Below are positions 46,331-58,856 of a stretch of 64,000 nt of DNA, piece after piece. Source of the stretch: Selaginella tamariscina (taxonomy: Eukaryota > Streptophyta > Lycopodiopsida > Selaginellales > Selaginellaceae); contig PUQB01000396.1 of assembly GCA_003024785.1 (NCBI GenBank), positions 26,051 to 90,050 on the forward strand, written 5' to 3'. The position numbers and the translations under genes are program-made. The notes below the pieces were generated by a model. The model was not told the origin of the DNA and ran no database searches. It saw only the letters and a program-made list of their open reading frames with translations. Every line of letters begins with the position of its first letter. The first letter of the stretch is position 1.

Positions 46331-48640
46331 GTTAATGCATTACATAAGCGTGTTTGGAATTCTCCAAACTGTGGCTCTCCTCGTGACAAAGCATCTGCCA
46401 CCACGTTAGCCTTCCCTGCACGATGCTCAATAGGAAATTGCCAAACTCCATGAGCTTAACCATCAGCGAGCTTGTCAACAACTCTTTTGTGTGAACAAAT
46501 ACACCAAAGGCTTGTAAACACCTTGAAACTTGCACCATAAAGATAGTGCCTCCAAACTCGTAATGCATTAACAATAGCCAGTAATTCTTGCTCATACGTT
46601 GAGTACCGTTGCTCTGCAGGATTCAAAGTACACTCTCATAAGCAATAGGCCTTCCCTCTTGCATAAGTACAACTCCAATGGCCACTCCACTTGCATCACA
46701 GATACCTCATAAGGCTTAGAGGGATCTGCAATACATAAAACTAGTGCACGTACCAAAGCTTGTTTCAAAGCTTGGAAACTGCTTCTCTGAAGCACTTCAT
46801 GCAAAGGGAACGTCCTTCCTCAGCAACCTAGTTAACGGAGAAGCTTTCTTGGCATAATCCTTGACATACCGCTGGTAATAACCAACCATGCCCAAGAAAC
46901 TCGTAACTCTTCTGCATTGCTAGGAACTGGCCATTGCTCCACCACTGCCACCTTCTGTGGATCAGTCTTCACTCCACTTGGCGTCACAATGTGACCCAAA
47001 TACTCCACTTCGCACTGAGCAAATGCACATTTGCTCTTCTTTGCATAGAGCTTGTTCTCCTCAACAACTGAAGAACTCTTCGCAAATGCTGCACATGCTC
47101 CTTCATATTCTTACTGTAAATAAGAATATCGTCGAGGAAGATCTCCACAAAGTCATGCAAGTAGTCACCAAACACCTCAGTCATCAACCGAGTGAATGTG
47201 ACTGGGGCATTTGTTAAGCCAAATGGCATAACAGTGAACTCGAAATGCCCAAAGCTAGTGTTGAAAGCAGTTTTGTAGATATCTGCCTCCTTCACAGCAA
47301 TCTGATGATACCCATTGCAAATCTATCTTGGTGAACACTCTGGCTCCACCGAGATGATCCATGATAGTATCCACACGTGGCATGGGCATTGTCCTTCACT
47401 GTTTGCTTGTTGAGAGCTCTGTAGTCTATGCACATCCTCATGGTGCCATCTTTCTTCCTGACAAGCAATACTGGTGCACCAAATGGAGACTTGCTTTTGA
47501 TAAAGCCATATTCCAATAGCTCCATCACTTGTCTCTTAACCTCTTGCTCCTTAGCATGGCTCAGTCGGAATGGCTTACAGTAAATGGCTTTTTTACCCTG
47601 TTCCAACACAATCTCATGCTCCACACCTCTTGCGTAAGCCATGAGGTAGCTCAGGAGGGAAGACGTCAGCAAACTCCTCGCACAACAGCTTTGCTCAAGG
47701 TGACAGTAAAAGAACTTGTTTGGAGACTCAAGCTTTGTTCCAAACCAAGTGTCTTTCACTTCACTATACTCAAGCTTCATGTGCTTGGTGCTCCACTAGA
47801 TCTTAGGATCCACACGCACTAGCTCGCAAGAAAGAAAGTCTCCACCAGCTGGGTTTTGCCAACCTCTAGCTGTAACTCCTCCACACAAGCAATTTAGCTC
47901 TGTGTGACAACTGAGCCCTCAATCTCGTATTGAGGCACAGTTTTGCAGCTCCACCAGCTGGGTTTTGCCAACCTACAGCTGTAACTCCTCCACACAAGCA
48001 TTGTAGCTCTGTGTGATATTGAGCCCTCAATCTCGTATTGAGGCACAGTCTTTGTGCAGCTCCACCAGCGGTTTTGCCAACCTCAGCTGTAACTCCTCCA
48101 CACAAGCACTGTAGCTCTGTGTGATAGCTGAGCCCTCAATCTCGTATTGAGGCACAGTCTTGTGCAGCTCCACCAGCTGGGTTTTGCCAACCTACAGCTG
48201 TAACTCCTCCACACAAGCACTGTAGCTCTGTGTGATAGCTGAGCCCTCAATCTCGTATTGAGGCACAGTCTTTGCGGGCAAGCTGCACTCCTCCACTAAC
48301 TTTGTTGACACAAAGTTATCGCTACTCATGCTATCCACAAGGACTCGCACTGGACGCTCACCAAGTCGTCCCTCCAATAGCACGTGTGTGTGGTTCCTCC
48401 CTATGCCATGTAGTTTACCTATTGAGCAAGAACAAATAAAATTTACCTTGTGGTTTAGAGAAGTCTCCTTTGTGCTCCTCTCCACGCTCCATCTCCTAAA
48501 GCTTCTTAAGCATTCTACTTGTCCTTTTGCCATTGAAACTTTTGCCCTTGGGCTTGCTTCTCCTTGGACAATTTGCCTTTCAGTGTCCAATGTCTCCATA
48601 CAGGTGGTATTATCCCTTCCACCAAGCACTCATCTCGAAC
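46330..48640 (-). pseudogene. Ty3 gag end, protease, RT and RNase H remnant
   Basis: From right to left: a zinc-knuckle trace just after the primer site (about 48600-48560); protease GRLGERPVRVLVDS with M in place of G after DS (about 48370-48330); a 110-bp tandem repeat; RT with [43 protein letters not shown] and an intact [12 protein letters not shown] (about 47130-47160); and RNase H traces at 46330-46800. Frameshifts separate these blocks. Confidence 0.78.
47835..48275. repeat. Four tandem copies of an approximately 110-bp unit in the Ty3 protease region
   Basis: Each unit contains CAGCTGTAACTCCTCCACAC, TGTAGCTCTGTGTGA and CTCAATCTCGTATTGAGGCA; the last recurs at about 47919, 48030, 48145 and 48250. 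The sister element at 43930-44040 has a single unit. The duplications shift the frame, so this is decay or assembly-level expansion, not a protein repeat. Confidence 0.85.
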
Positions 48641-48801
48641 CTTGCTCTGATACCAATTGTTAGGCACCACTATGTACAAACTAGAGACCCTCACAAAACC
48701 ACCCAACCTCCCCCGAGTTGTCTTTAGTCTCCATGCACTACTCTCCAAAAAGATTCCAATCTTAGGGTGCCCTTAATTCTCTTAGATCTAGTTTCTAGTT
48801 T

Positions 48802-51708
48802 CATATATTAGGAAAGAGAGAGATAGATAGAGAGAGGTGTTTCAAAGAGATGCGCATACGTCTGCATGTGTTAGATAGACGGAATCTATGCATGCAAAGA
48901 GAGGTGTGTGCATGTTTGTGCATATGAGATAGACAAAAAGAGCAAGAGAAGAGAGAGATATTGCACGTGTGTGTGCATGTGTGTGAGTAGAAGAGTGTTA
49001 AATAGTGAAGGAAAGAGGGTCAAATGTGCAAAGAAATGCTGGCTTATGTGAGTATGTGTGCATATAGAGAGTGGGAGAGACAGATTAAGATCTGTTGAGA
49101 GACAAAGATTTTAGTGAGAGAGATATAATCATATAATAGAGACCCAAAAAAAAAGAAATAACTAGTTAATTGATTGCGATTTGGGAAAGAACAATGGTTT
49201 GTGTCTCTCTATAGAGCTTTAATCCATTGGATTTGGCAACATAAGAGAAGAATTCGGCAAGAAATTGTAGAGATTGAAAAAAAACCTTAAACAAAAACTT
49301 TAGATCTGGTTTGCCCTAGCTGTTGATGGCATTACATATGTGATGACATGATTTCATAAACACTCTATCCAGTAATCATTCTAAATCATAAATCATGTGA
49401 CCTAATTCATATATATTATTTCAAAAAGAACACAAATACCAAAAAATGGAATAAATTCAACCAATGGCCATAAATGTTTCACTTAAATGTATTGTTTAAT
49501 GTCATTCATAATCACTTTTCATTGTTTAAAAAATTTATCTTAAACATACCCGGAATAGTCCCTTGGCACTGAGTAAATTTAGGGTCATCAACGAAGTGAA
49601 GATGTTTGGACCAAGATTATTTCTTTTACTATCCTTGACGCTGAAGTTTAATTAGTGAAATATTCTATGTATCTTTGTTACGGTTGCATGGTCATGGCAC
49701 ATAGCACGCATACGGCCAAGCACGCAAAATAATCACCCCAAGCACATACCTATGTCTGTTATATATACTAAGTCTATGCAAACTACTTTGCAAGAACACA
49801 TTGTGTAAACATAGACACACAATGTGTGTGTGTGTAAAGAACATATTTAACACTAGAAATTAGTTTGTGTATGTCATAGTGGTGTTAACCTAGCTTAATT
49901 CGATATGAAATGGATGAATATGATGTTTTCAAGACTTGTTTAGCACTAATAACAACTATTGTATTTGCTTATACGTATTTACGGTATATACAAATATTCT
50001 TTTAATACTTAAATAAACATATTAGTATATTTCAATGATGCAGATAGTATTTTTATTTATAATCCAAATTTATAGAGAGATTATATCTTTTATTTATAAA
50101 TTATACATTATATGGTTTTATTTCTATGTTTTAAACTCTATATTATATTAATTAATATTGTAAACGCATATTACACATTGTGTACACTTTTAAATATATT
50201 TTAATTTGAATATTATAAATTATATATTAAAACTACATTACTAAATTAAATCCTAAATATTTATAATGAAAATTTTTAATTTAAATATAAATCTCACTAT
50301 TATTACAATTTATAAACTTACATTTTAAATTTAACATCATCATTAATGGCACAATGAATTTATTATTACTCATTTAAATTAATCCATTCTATAATGAATT
50401 GTGTTACTTATTTATTAACAGCATTTTATTTATTTATTTATTTCTCCTAAACATATATAGTATAGAAATTAGATTTTATATTAATATTATTTTATTAAAT
50501 GATAATTAATGTTTATCTCAAAATATATAAATTCTATAAAAATATGTAAATATTTATTTTTAAACCTTATAAAAATTAACCTGTATTCACATGGAACATC
50601 ATAAAATTTAATTTGTAACTTAAAACTAAGGATTTATACACACAGACACACTCTATTTGTAGGTATGACCCTTACCATTAATGGTTAATGTAGATTAATG
50701 TGTTTAAGAACATTTAATGACGCACATGATTTTTTTTGGTTTATATGGGGTGTGAAACAAGGGTTTTCTATCCTAGAAAGTCTATTTTCCCTTCAGTTTG
50801 ATAATCATGAAATTCTTGTTCGTTTTGCTTATGGTGCTTTCCATATGTTCGGAATCATGTTTCTCTCGTGTTCTAAATCACTTCAATTTCAATAAACAAT
50901 GCTATAAAGAAGGTATTGTATATATCATTCATCCCCTCTCTCTAGTATATCCACTGTGGTTCTATTGCAGTTATGGCTTTAAGAGCCTTCATGGATGGGA
51001 TGGAGGAAGACCCATTAGATGCTTTTCACACTTGGGATGTTGCAAACGACGACCAGTCGGGGACTTCGTATGTCAGATGTGATGTTCTTACAAAGCCTCA
51101 GGGCCGCCAGGACGCTCTCGGCAGCATCCAGTCCCGGGTCCGCACCCGTGAGCCAAACTTACCGCGGAGTATTGGAGGGTGATGAAATGACCCTGCGAGG
51201 GTCCTGAGTATTTATTTATAAATCCAAATTTATAGAGAGATGATATTTTTATATTTATAAATTATATGTTATATGGTTTTATTTCTATGTTTTTAAACTC
51301 TTTATATTATATTAATTAATATTGTAAACTCATATTACACATTGTGTACACTTTTAAATATATCTTAATTTGAATATTATAAATTATATGTTAAAACTAC
51401 ATTACTAAAATTAAAATTTAAATATTTATAATAAAATTTTCAGTTTTAAATATAAATCCCCTATTATTACAATTTATAAACTTACATATTAAATTTAACA
51501 TTATCATTAATGGTTATTATTACTCATTTGAATTAATCCGTTCTATAATGAATTGTGTTACTTATTTATTAACAGCATTTTTTTTATTTATTTATTTCAT
51601 CATAAAACAAATATAGTATAGTAAATTAGATTTATATTAGTAATATTTTATTAAAATGATAATTAATGCAAATCATAAACTAAATAAACTCTATAAAAAT
51701 ATGTAAAC
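48802..51708. repeat. Large inverted repeat, right arm
   Basis: Inverted counterpart of 35985-38835. The left limit is the junction with the truncated Ty3 LTR and the right limit the junction with A4, where sequence switches within ATGTAAA/CGATGT to ParB-gene sequence. Non-coding parts (48802-50650 and 51210-51708) show no gene. Confidence 0.8.
50807..51205 (+). pseudogene. SERK-like gene fragment e fused to a GC-rich insert
   Basis: Counterpart of fragment d. Exon 1 starts with ATG at 50807 (MKFLFVLLMVLSICSESC); the cap exon starts at 50971 after TTGCAG and reads MALRAFMDGMEEDPLDAFHTWD. At about 51055 it passes into the GC-rich segment, with VRCDVLTKPQGRQDALGSIQ and then VRTREPNLP. Near the end, GACCCTGCGAGGGTC (51188-51202) is a perfect short dyad. 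Confidence 0.6.
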
Positions 51709-54149
51709 GATGTTTATTCTTCTTGGCAGGCAAAGGCAAAAGTATCGTGACATGAGCAAGAATCAAGAAATAAATACCTGAAAACAAGATATCAGTGAAG
51801 AGTGCAAGCATGAATTCAATAATAAATACCTTCTTTGTACATGCTTGCACGGCTAAGTTTCTCCACCAAATCCTCTAGTGTCCTATCTGTCGAAGGATTT
51901 TTTGACACCCGCCGATCCATCACGAACAATTGAAACGGTTTCCTACAAGCAGTGATGTTACCCCATAAAGTCTCCGAATCCAACAACAAACATCTGTAGG
52001 GCTTGTCGTGATTCGTAGCATCCTCCTTTATAAGGTTCAACTCGGTTCTCCGCTGCTGAAGGACTGCCATAAGAGAAGGCGTCATCGCAATGTTCTCCTT
52101 TTTGGCGTTGGCGTGCAATAGATTCTTGCCAGATCTTCCGATTGATTCACCCATTCGACAAGCATATCATCATTTGTCACATGCAAATATTTGCTGACCT
52201 CTTCGTATGTTGAAGCCGAGGTCCAACCCAAGTGTATTCCCAACCACTCCTTGAAGTGCCTGACCGTCTTCAACTCCATTGCCTTGAGATGAAAAGGAGA
52301 GGTGGGGCTGCTGTTGTTAATTGTAGTTTGCCATCAATCACCAAATCAGCCAAGACTTCCATCTCCTCCATCGTTGTTCCATTTAAAGGCTTCAACCATG
52401 TGAGCTTGAAATCGTTGTCTACATCCTTTGTAGATTGAACAGACTTAGCCTTCGGCGTCTTACTGGGTTTCTTTGCAGACTTCTCTGAGGGCTCCCTTCA
52501 CTTGTCTGCTTCTTCTTCAGTGTTCCTTTTGAAAAGGATTCCATAATCCCCAACCATTTGGCAAAGATCCTATCCTCGGGACAAGAAATCAACATCATCA
52601 AAAAGGATGTTTCCTTCCCGCCCACCTGGGCAAAATCAACTGCTACAATTTCTTCAACTCTCTGAAAAAAGACAGATTAATATACCGGCGAGATAAATCC
52701 CGCCCAAACAATTTGCTTACCCGGTATCCGCAGATTGTGTATTCCCTGCAGTAGCTCTTTGTGGTCGCTGAAGAGATTCCCACACGGCTCGCGTGTGTTT
52801 GAACTTCTCCCATATTTTGCTGTTGTAGTGGTTGGTGTCGGCAGCGTCCCATTCCGCCGATAACTTATGGTACTGCTCGATTGTGAGATTCGGCTTAGCT
52901 AAAAACGCCGATCTTTTTGTCAGCTTCTCACGGGTATGCTCGGAAAGTTTTGTTGCCATCGTTCCTTTGTTGTGTTCATCGAGAAGTCGTTGGGCTGCCG
53001 TTATTGTGTGCTGGCCACTAATGATGTAGTACTTGATGATTTTCTATTCTCCGTCTGAATCTTCATGATTTGTTCTGGTGTTGTGATCCACACTTTGTCA
53101 GCGCCTTTTTCTTTCGTAGTATGGCACAAAACAGCATTATGTGGAACGGTAAGAATTGTCGTCCTTCATCTTCTCCATGAGCTCAGCTACACGTTCCTGT
53201 TGAGTGGCCTGTAATTGAAGTTTGGGTTGACGCTGCAATACTTAACCCTACACTCATAAATCCTATCATCCAACATCATTTCCTTGTGGCTTATTGCAGC
53301 ATGGGATGCCACAGGTGCAGCTGACAAAACGACTAATGATTTTCTTCTACGATCCGAATCAACATGTGTGATCCCCGATTGCAGCTTTCTAATGTTCTCG
53401 GCACACTCTTCCAGCTCCCGAAATTCCTAAGCAAATTGAACGTGATCTGTAAAGAACCTGAGACCGAGCCACCCTCTCAATCCCTTTATGATGTCGCTGT
53501 GTTCTTCTTCAATGTGAAGAGGGACGATTGCTCCACTTGTGGATTTTCTGTATTGTGAAGCAATCTCTGAGAATACACCTACTCGATGAGTCTGAAGATC
53601 TTCGAAGTAGACATCCAATTGGATCCCCTCCATAGATGGGCTTTCGTTGAGTTGAAGAAGAACTCCACAGGTCAACATCATTAGTGAACACGTGAACATC
53701 ATTATCCACAAGTCGACAAAACCACCCGAAATTAATGTTGTAACTGGCGACCTCTGGATCCGAGAACGTGACATTGGATGGAACAAGGCATATGTGTCGA
53801 GCATCGTCCAATCTGGGTTCGCAGCTGCTTTGGGTGCTTGACTAGGAATCTACTTTCCATTGTTTTGCTTGTCCATGCGATGTGACAGAGGTTAGTTTGA
53901 CAGCAACCATGGTTGCTCCAATGCGCTTCCCGTTTAGTTTGAAATATGGCCAAGTTGATTCCAGAATCCCCCTGCCCATCTCTTCTCCTGCTCTCGTTTT
54001 CAATGTCACCTCAATTCCACATCTGAATACAAAAATGATTAGTTCAAGCACATATCCGAGTATAACAGATTTTATTTTAATTCTTACCCAGAATTTGACG
54101 ACGACTCCATACTAATGACTCGATCTCCTTGTTTGATTAAATCGTCCTT
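51708..54149 (-). pseudogene. ParB/methylase-like gene (A4), 3' truncated
   Basis: Counterpart of 6412 to about 8873. The exon start follows a CAG acceptor near 54150; an in-frame ATG is at 54110. It keeps the N-terminal module (MGRGILEST, MVAVKLTSV), the ParB-like blocks (YCSVNPNFNYRPL; the ISGQHTITAAQRL frame near 53000) and the intron at about 52665-52730 with the palindrome-like motif. The 3' intron boundary near 51780-51830 is still visible. Frames break at places different from A1, for example near 53400, 53040 and 52130, while it reads through where A1 breaks near 7447 and 8387. The FxGxG-like motif region is missing. Confidence 0.7.
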
Positions 54150-54251
54150 CTGCAAAATAATACACTATGAATACAATCATATAAAAACGCACACACACTT
54201 GTATAAACCCGAATAAATAAAATAATAACAATAAACAGAGAGAAGTGGATT

Positions 54252-54336
54252 AACTGTCCAAAGCTCACCTTTGTGCTAGTGCAAAAAAAGATAACATTTC
54301 GTTTTAAACCACCACAAATGTGAGCTTTGGACAGTT
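54252..54336. repeat. 24-bp inverted repeat upstream of the ParB gene (A4)
   Basis: Arms 54252-54275 and 54313-54336 pair in 23 of 24 positions; homologous to 6222-6308. Both copies keep pairing although the arms differ between copies. Confidence 0.75.
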
Positions 54337-54439
54337 TTACATAATTTACTAGCTTTTACTCGAAATATTATGATAAGATGATAAAAGTAAATAAAATGAG
54401 ATATGCAACTTATATATACTAATACACATATATATTCAC

Positions 54440-55455
54440 ATGGAAGGTGGGCGGGATTAATCTCGCCACCCCTTCAATGCCTCCTGAAAGAGTGGGCGGG
54501 ATTAATCTCGCCACCTTTCTGGAGCCTGAATGGGTGTGCAGGATTAATCCCTCACCCTTTTGGTCTCAAGAGGAACTGGGTAGGATTTATTTGGCACACC
54601 CCTTCAGGTCCAAAAGGCGGCGGGATTAATCTCGCCCACCATGTAAGGGATGGTAAATTAATCTCGCCACCCTTTTCAGTCCCCTCCATTGGTATGCTGT
54701 AAACCTTCTCCGTCTCAGACAGAGGTGATCGGGATTGATTCGACTCACCAATGAAGGAAAAAAAGAAGGGTGGCGGGATTCATCCTGCCATCAGGCATAG
54801 AAGGGTCAGCGAGATTATCCTGCCGCCCTCTCGTAAATTATGCGCACACACACATATATATGGGTGGCGGGATTAATCCCCTCGCCCTCGAGAAGGGATG
54901 GGTGAGGGGCGAGATTAATCCCGTTGCCCTCCGCGCAAGGCATGGGCGTGCGGCCAGATTAATCCCGCCACCTAGGCCCTTCACACATGTGGGATTAATC
55001 CCGCCGGCTTTCGCGCAGTGCATGGATGTGCGGCGGATTAATCCTGCTGCCTAGGCCCTTCTTGCAGGCCATGGGCAACGGATTAATCCTGCCGCCTAGG
55101 TCCTTCACACAGGCCATTGGTGGCAAGATAAATCCCGCCGCATTCTGCGCAAGGGATGGGTGTGCGAAGGGATTAATCCCACTGCCTAGGCCCTTCACGC
55201 AGGTCATGAAATCCCGCCGCCCTTCACGCAGGCTATTCGATTAGCCTCATGGGCGCAGGATTAAGCCCATGAGGCTAACCGAATAGCCTGCGTGAATGGC
55301 GGCGGGGATTAATCCCGTCGCTCATGACCTGCATGAAGGGCCTCGGCGACGGGATTAATCTCGCTGCTCATAAGGGTAACAAATGAGCAGCAGGATTAAT
55401 CCCGCCGCCGAGGCCCTAACCATATAGCGGCGGGATTAATCCCGCCACTATAAAT
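54440..55455. repeat. Palindrome cluster II (A4)
   Basis: About 23 palindromes of the GGCGGGATTAATCCCGCC family, inverted relative to 4396-6125 and more diverged. The spacers again contain CCTTCACGCAGGCC-like words. Confidence 0.92.
55223..55296. repeat. 32-bp hairpin inside cluster II (A4 only)
   Basis: Arms 55223-55254 and 55265-55296 match in 31 of 32 positions around a 10-base loop. Not found in the A1 array. It may mark a fold-back rearrangement. Confidence 0.85.
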
Positions 55456-55459
55456 TAAA

Positions 55460-56500
55460 TTAAATTATACACACACACACACACATATATATATGTATAT
55501 ATATGTATTGTATATGTATATACAGGAGTGTGCGTGTGTGTGTGAGAGATAGATAAATAAATAAAATTATACAGATACTAGTACACATAATATATGTATG
55601 TATATAGGTATATAGTATATATATATATGTGTGTGTATATGTATGTCGTGTGTATGCGTGTGTGAGCAAAACAAATAAAATCATACAGATAAACAAACAC
55701 ACACACACACACACACATATATATACAGGAGTGTGCATGTGTGTGCGAGAGATAGATAAATAAAAAAAATTATACAGATATTGGTACACATAATATATAT
55801 GTATATATGTATATAGGTATATATATGTGTGTATATGTATATCGTGTGTATGCGTGTGTGAGTGAAACAAATAAATTCATACAGATAAACAGGAGTGTGC
55901 GTGTGTGTGCGAGAGATAAAATTAATAAATTAATAAAATTATACAGATACACACACACATACACATATGCGTGTGTGTGTATATATATATATATATATAT
56001 GTATGTATATATGTATAGGAGTGTGCGTGTGTGTGCGAGAGATAGATAAATAAATTTTATTATTAAGATACACACACATATAAATGTATATGTGAATATA
56101 AATAAATAAATAAACTTGTGAGAGAGAGAGATCACACCTGTGTGTGAAAGAGGGAAATTTCACAGCCGCCTTTCTTCTTGAAACCCTAAGAATATACCTA
56201 AACCCTAAAAGGAATAGAATATATATTAACCCTAATCGAATATTCCTTTTAAGAATATACTTAAACCCTAAAAAGAATAAAATATAGATTCACCCTAAAT
56301 GAATATTCTTTCATTATATTATCAGCGTGTGCGTGTGCGTGGGTGTATCACATACACCCCAAAAATTAAATCATGCAAGGGTTTAACATGTGTGTGTCCA
56401 TGAGAGTGTTAAAGTTTCACGTGTAGTAATACATATATACACACATAGTATTATACACATAGACATACATACATATTAGTACATAATATTAGAGAAACAA
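55460..56500. repeat. Microsatellite region and telo boxes (A4)
   Basis: Inverted counterpart of 3000-4380: (CA)n/(TG)n, (TA)n and ACACGCACACTCCTG blocks, followed by AAACCCTAA boxes at 56180-56290. Open frames here are low-complexity. Confidence 0.85.
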
Positions 56501-56504
56501 AGTA

Positions 56505-56740
56505 CATATTATGGATCATACATGGTATGTATTATGAAGAAGAGAGACAGTACATATTATGGATCATGCATGGTGTGTATGTATGAGAGAAGAGAGACAG
56601 TACATATTATGAATCATGCATGGTGTGTATGTTTAAGAGAAGAGAGACAGGCTACATATTATGGATCATGCATGGTGTGTATGTATGAGAAAAGGGATTA
56701 TGCATGGTGACACTGTGTATGTATAAGAGAAAGAGAGAGT
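56505..56740. repeat. Tandem repeat, about 60-bp units (A4)
   Basis: About four units of GGATCATGCATGGTGTGTATG with GAGAAGAGAGACAGTACATA, inverted relative to 23449-23720. Confidence 0.85.
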
Positions 56741-58009
56741 GTTAACAAATTAAAATCGTACACATTGCATATATTAGTACACATATATACACACGTGTAT
56801 ACACATAGACATACATATATATTACATGTGTAAATTCAATGTGTTACATACATACAGACTGATACATATAGATCATACATGCGTTCAACATGATGTTTTT
56901 CAATAAAGAAGCAACATATTTATGCAGTTTGGTTTAGGGCTTGTGCATGCGTGTGCATATGTGTCTCTGTAAGTGCTTCTAATGCGTGTGCACGTGTATA
57001 TATAAATTTATGATTGTGTTTATATATGTGTGTAAAACAAACATCGAATAATTAAGAAAATAATATTAATAAACACACTATGAACATATTTTAAATTATA
57101 TAAATAATATCTAATATATAGGCATATATAGTTTTAATAATATATATTAATTTAATATTGATAATAAGGTTTAACATTGGAATATTCTTGAAATAATAAG
57201 AAATTAATTAAGAAAATCCCATTAATATATACAAATGTAGAATAATTACTGAAATAATTAAGAATAAGACTAATTTAATTATGATAATCTGGTTTAATAT
57301 TGGAATATTCTTTTAATATTAAGAAAATAATAAAGAATATCCCATTAATAGTAGGAAATGTAAATTAATTACTAGAGTAATTAAGAAAAAATATTAATAA
57401 ACAGACTATGAAAATATTTTAAATGATACATAATAATATATCAATTTATTTATTGTATAAGTATATATATATATATATATATTTAAACAACTTGAATCAC
57501 TTGAATAACATTAAATGTAATTTTATAACACTCATTGAATTGGAGAGTATATATGTCAGAGTGTCGGTTATTTGTATCAACTCATCTTAAATTTAATTTT
57601 CTGTTCTTTTCAACAATTTTGAATTTTTGACATAAGTATTGTCAATCTGACATGTAAATTTAAAAATGCATTTAATTTCCCACTCAAATTCAAATATGGT
57701 TCTTTCTCTGGCAAGGGTTTGTTCATTTTTGTATTTTTCACTCTTCAGATCTTCTTTTTTCTTCATAATGATCAGCTCAGGAGCAACATTAAATTGGGTG
57801 CTATTGTTTATAGGAAAGTACAATGCCTTCAGTGCTGTTTACAAGTAAGTATTATAAACAAATTTTGATATACTTATAAAGATTCACTCTCTTACATTCT
57901 CTCTTAAAATTAAAATTTAGGGGTTTAAGAATGCATTAGGATTACAATATATTCCGTTAGGGATTTATCTCGTTTAAATATCCTTCTAACTTAAAATTCT
58001 CAGTTAGCC
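56741..58009. other. AT-rich spacer of A4
   Basis: Inverted counterpart of 1226-2760. The only candidate gene is the small frame at 57593-57834. Confidence 0.6.
57593..57834 (-). CDS. Conserved small charged protein or exon (A4), intact frame
   Basis: This is the best-preserved copy. After a CAG acceptor at 57835-57837 the frame is open for about 80 codons: FPINNSTQFNVAPELIIMKK, then the Lys/Glu-rich core, EFEWEIKC and DNTYV, to a stop at 57593. Two cysteines and a cluster of charged residues are kept in most copies. No recognised family. A coiled-coil-like charged stretch (about residues 25-50) is possible. Confidence 0.42.
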
Positions 58010-58725
58010 GGAGTGCGGGATTAATCCGGCCATTTCTTTTTCGCCTCTTAGAAGAAGTGGCGAGATTAATCCCGCCACCATCTCTTTAATAGCCATAGCA
58101 GAATTAGTCCGGGCAATGCTTCTTCGCCTTTGAAAAAGAGCAGCGGGATTAATCCCGCCGATAACTCTCTCAATTGATAAAGAGTTACCTAAATTTATTA
58201 GAAAGAGTTATCGGCGGAATTAATCTCGCCAACCATTCTAGGAGGTAGAGAAGGGTGGTGAGATTAATCTCGCCACCACTTCTATTTTTAAAGATATGTG
58301 GCATGATTATCTCGAGATCTCTTTAAAATCATAGCTTCGGAGAGAGTTGTGAGCGGAATTAATCCTGCCGTCTCTTCCTCATTGGAGGGAGTTGCAGCAG
58401 GATTAATCCTGTCATCTCTCTTCGACAAGGAAGATCCGGCGGCAGGATTAATTCCGCCGCCTCTTCCTTGTCGGAGGGAATTGCAGCAGGATTAATCTCG
58501 CCACCTCTCTCCGACGAGGAAGATCCGGCAGCATGATTAATTCTGTCGATTCGGAGGGAATCGGCGACGGAATTAATCCCGCCAACTCTCTCTGAAGGGG
58601 TAAAGTCGATGGCAGGATTAATCCCGCCGACTCTCTTCGAAGGGGTAAAGTTGGCAATGGGATTAATCCCACCCACCGTTCCTCGTCGAAGGGAGTCGTG
58701 GACGAGATTAATCCCGCCCATCAGT
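58010..58725. repeat. Palindrome cluster I (A4)
   Basis: About 15-16 palindromes of the GGCGGGATTAATCCCGCC family, many with changes in one arm only. It lies 130-850 bp upstream of the first recognised exon of the A4 DUF7869 gene. Confidence 0.92.
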
Positions 58726-58856
58726 TGTATTAATCAAGCATGAGATATTATCTCTTTACATAATTATGTATGCATATTATTAAGCAACCGTAGTTCAGAT
58801 TTCTTAGAAATATTGCATAAATAGATATCGTAAATAACACAATTATTTATGTGCAG

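Larger units (their letters stand above)
45296..48791 (-). mobile_element. Ty3-type LTR retrotransposon, minus strand, internally deleted
   Basis: The 3' LTR is 45296-45505 (210 bp, TG...CA) with a polypurine tract GGGGGAGGAT (minus strand) at 45506-45515. The primer site TGGTATCAGAGC, complementary to initiator-Met tRNA, is at 48644-48655 (minus strand), two bases inside the 5' LTR. The 5' LTR (48658-48791) is cut off at the junction with the inverted-repeat arm. Between them, in Ty3 order, lie a gag end, protease, RT, RNase H and a gapped integrase. At 3.5 kb it has lost most of gag and the integrase core. Confidence 0.85.

Noticed and set aside
51040-51210. Helitron 3' end (hairpin GACCCTGCGAGGGTC)
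   Set aside because: No CTRR tetranucleotide follows the hairpin, and no Rep/helicase or 5' TC end was seen.
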